DNA of 64,000 nucleotides from Karalla daura (taxonomy: Eukaryota > Chordata > Actinopteri > Chaetodontiformes > Leiognathidae): positions 1-64,000 of the forward strand of contig JANZKI010000098.1 of NCBI GenBank assembly GCA_029224185.1, read 5' to 3'. A program made the position numbers and the translations under genes. Under the pieces are notes generated by a model. That model did not search any database and was not told the DNA's origin. It saw nothing but the letters and a program-made list of their open reading frames with translations. Below, in pieces: positions 62,328-64,000 of the stretch (positions are counted from its first letter, which is position 1; each line of letters opens with the position of its first letter).

Positions 62328-64000
62328 ATCTGCTGGGGTGCATTGAAGCTGGACGCCTCATCACTTTGTATTACCATGTAAGCAGAGGAGACAATGGAGC
62401 AGGTACCTGAGCACATGGTCGTCGAGAAGAGGTGCTGCTGAAAAACCATACAACCTATCAGCGTGCAACTCGCTACACAAACACACCACAAGATTCTTCA
62501 ATTTTTGAAATGAAAATGAAGTTTCAAAGTCAAAGTATGGCAACGTTGCGAATGTTTGTTTGTGGAGTTCTGTTTTTCCCATTCATTCTTGTGGGAAAAA
62601 GCCAAATTGGCCAAGTAATAAACATTTGGCTCTATGGAGACAACGTCTTCCTCAATCTGGATTATGAGCTAACTGTCAAGACGTAGGGGAGAGTTTCCAG
62701 TACGCCCTGACACGATTTGGTGTGTGTAGTATGAGAACTGTGGCCACAGTCGCGAGGAGAAGTGCAAGGTTTTACATTGATGGCAGTGGTGGGACAATGA
62801 AAGGGGGCTTTAGAGAGAAAAGGCAGCACTGGGCCTACGATGAGGCTCGTCGTTTAAATTTCACAAGGCGCACGGGTTTATGGCCTGCCCCGCATGAGAG
62901 AGCACCAATGTTCCTACAAAACTGGAAAAAAGAATTTGTCTGCTGCTTAGGGTGTGGCTGGGAGCAGCGTGAAAAGAGCGAAACGAGAGCTGATTTTTCA
63001 GCGATCCCGCATGTCGCACAGGGCTATGAAGAGATTGGACATGCCCAATGCTGAGGGGGCCCTTTCAAACTCTGGGAGTCTCCTAGGGCCTGTGCCATCT
63101 GCTGCGGTGCATTGAAGCTGGACGCCTCATCACTTTGTATTGCACTGTCAGCAGAGGAGACAATGGAGCAGGTACCTGAGCACATGGTCGTCGAGAAGAG
63201 GTTCTGCTGAAAAACCATACAATCTATCAGCGTGCAACTCGCTACACAAACACACCACAAGATTCTTCAATTTTTGAAATGAAAATGAAGTTTCAAAGCC
63301 AAAGTATGGCAACGTTACGAATGTTTGTTTGTGGAGTTCTGTTTTTCCCATTCATTCTTGTGGGAAAGAGCCTAATTGGCCAAGTGATAAACATTCGGCT
63401 CTATGGAGACTGCGCTTTCACCTATCTGGAATATGAGCTCACTTTCACGCCGTAGGGGACAGTCTCCAGAACGCCCTGACACGACTTGATGTGTGTAGTA
63501 TGAGAACTGTGGCCACAGTCGCGAGGAGCAGTGTAATGTTTAACATTGATGGCAGTGGTGGGACAATGAATGGGGGCTTTAGAGAGAAAAGGCTGCACTG
63601 GGCCTACGATGAGGCTCGTCGTTTAAATTTCACAAGGCGCACGGGTTTATGGCCTGCCCCGCATGAGAGAGCACCAATGTTCCTACAAAACTGGAAAAAA
63701 GAATTTGTCTGCTGCTTAGGGTGAGGCTGGGAGCAGCGTGAAAAGAGCGAAACGAGAGCTGATTTTTAAGCGATCCCGCATGTCGGCCCTGTGCTAAGAA
63801 GAGATTGGACATGCCCAATGCTGAGGGGGCCCTTTCAAACTCTGGGAGTCTCCCAGGGCCTGTGCCATCTGCTGGGGTGCATTGAAGCTGGACGCCTCAT
63901 CACTTTGTATTACCATGTCAGCAGAGGAGACAATGGAGCAGGTACCTGAGCACATGGTCGTCGAGAAGAGGTTCTGCTGAAAAACCATACAACCTATCAG
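62286..64000 (+). repeat. Terminal trimer repeat, copy 2, cut by the window end
   Basis: This copy is identical by eye to 59976-61690 over its visible length. The period probably continues past the window. The unit at 63024 again has the CTGCGG variant. Confidence 0.88.

Larger units (their letters stand above)
322..63519. other. Series of 14-bp perfect palindromes, one per monomer
   Basis: ACTGTGGCCACAGT equals its own reverse complement and recurs once in each unit (first 322-335, last 63506-63519), followed directly by CGCGAGGAG or a close variant. I noticed about seven altered copies, near 2636, 4180, 26528, 28073, 42711, 46558 and 58118. All the others keep both arms. A two-fold symmetric site of this length could bind a dimeric protein, but I do not recognise it as the site of a named factor. 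It may be kept simply by homogenisation of the array. Confidence 0.6.
681..63875 (-). promoter_or_regulatory. Series of 83 CTCF-core-like motifs, one per monomer
   Basis: On the plus strand each unit reads GCCATCTGCTGG at 70 to 81 bases after its start (first copy 681-692, last 63864-63875). The minus strand reads CCAGCAGATGGCA, which fits the published CTCF core consensus CCASYAGRKGGCR at every position. All copies face the same way. The core is intact in 78 of 83 units. The five exceptions, in units starting 41455, 50696, 53006, 60714 and 63024, read CTGCGG instead of CTGGGG, and unit 41455 also has TACC for TGCC. CTCF is the zinc-finger architectural protein of bilaterian animals. The match is seen in the sequence, but binding is inference. 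A short consensus can occur by chance once and then be amplified with the repeat. Confidence 0.55.
1..64000 (+). repeat. Tandem satellite array, ~770.5-bp monomer, 83 units
   Basis: The same sequence recurs head to tail across the window with no gap or insertion. I number units from the base after the G of the GCTA(T/A)GAAGAG landmark (or its variant). Unit starts are: 611, 1380, 2152, 2921, 3693, 4464, 5235, 6004, 6774, 7545, 8315, 9086, 9857, 10626, 11396, 12167, 12937, 13708, 14479, 15250, 16021, 16792, 17563, 18334, 19105, 19876, 20647, 21418, 22189, 22960, 23731, 24502, 25273, 26045, 26814, 27586, 28357, 29128, 29897, 30667, 31438, 32208, 32979, 33750, 34519, 35289, 36060, 36830, 37601, 38372, 39143, 39914, 40685, 41455, 42226, 42997, 43768, 44534, 45305, 46074, 46845, 47616, 48385, 49156, 49927, 50696, 51466, 52237, 53006, 53776, 54547, 55319, 56090, 56861, 57632, 58403, 59174, 59945, 60714, 61484, 62255, 63024, 63794. 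Bases 1-610 are the end of an earlier unit and the last unit is cut. Units differ mostly by scattered substitutions and 1-bp indels. A GGTACC site occurs once per unit, lost as far as I saw only at 23879 (GGTACT) and 37748 (AGTACC). There is no gene anywhere in this span. Confidence 0.99.
37785..64000 (+). repeat. Region C: patchwork array of mainly three-monomer periods
   Basis: Most units carry CTTTCAAACTCTGGGAG, which completes the CTGGGAG/CTCCCAG dyad, GCAAAGAAG or GCTAAGAAG at the unit start, and GAGGTTCTGC or GAGGTGCTGC after the CTCF motif. Similar units recur mostly at 2310 or 2311 bp, but the phase is broken repeatedly by tracts copied from other distances. No unit is interrupted by foreign DNA. 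Confidence 0.85.

Noticed and set aside
1..64000. CENP-B box (TTCG, four bases, A, two bases, CGGG) as evidence of a centromere
   Set aside because: I looked at the TTCG and CGGG occurrences in the monomer on both strands and none has the required spacing. Centromeric function cannot be argued from this motif.
1..64000. CRISPR array, rDNA spacer or integron-like cassette array as explanation for the periodicity
   Set aside because: The repeat fills the whole period with no unique spacers, there is no rRNA gene or cassette recombination site, and no Cas or integrase gene.

Overview
The whole 64 kb window is one uninterrupted, head-to-tail satellite (or macrosatellite) array. A monomer of about 770.5 bp (mostly 769 to 772 bp, one of 766 bp) occurs 83 times in the same orientation, from the first base to the last. 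I find no protein-coding gene, RNA gene, transposon insertion or unique spacer. Short open frames recur once per monomer, but their ends change with 1-bp indels and point changes between copies, so I do not call them genes. G+C is 48% in a monomer I counted (370 of 770 bases, 13201-13970).

The array is organised at several nested scales. Region A (1-13300) recurs at 24663-37193 with at least 99.9% identity outside one extra monomer in the left copy, so part of the window follows a super-repeat of about 23.9 kb (31 monomers). Inside A, from about 4464, is a six-monomer higher-order repeat of 4622 bp, itself built from two related three-monomer halves of about 2310 bp. Region B (13301-24662) lies between the two A copies and is a mosaic of a few monomer types, with a perfect-looking two-monomer repeat of 1542 bp. 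Region C (about 37785-64000) is a patchwork of three-monomer repeats (about 2310 bp) with copied tracts at spacings of 3, 5, 6, 10, 13, 22 and 24 monomers. It ends in a 2310-bp repeat whose copies show no difference that I noticed.

Every monomer carries a match to the CTCF core consensus on the minus strand, 70 bases after the landmark I use to number monomers. It is exact in 78 of 83 units, so the array would be a train of same-facing CTCF-type sites. Each monomer also carries several short dyads, including a 14-bp perfect palindrome. The architecture resembles CTCF-binding macrosatellites such as mammalian DXZ4, but the sequence is not one I recognise.

The organism cannot be named. A homogenised satellite tens of kilobases long means a eukaryote. 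CpG is depleted but not lost, and many copy-to-copy differences are CpG to TpG or CpA changes, which suggests a genome with cytosine methylation. With the CTCF motif this leans to a vertebrate. That is inference, not identification.
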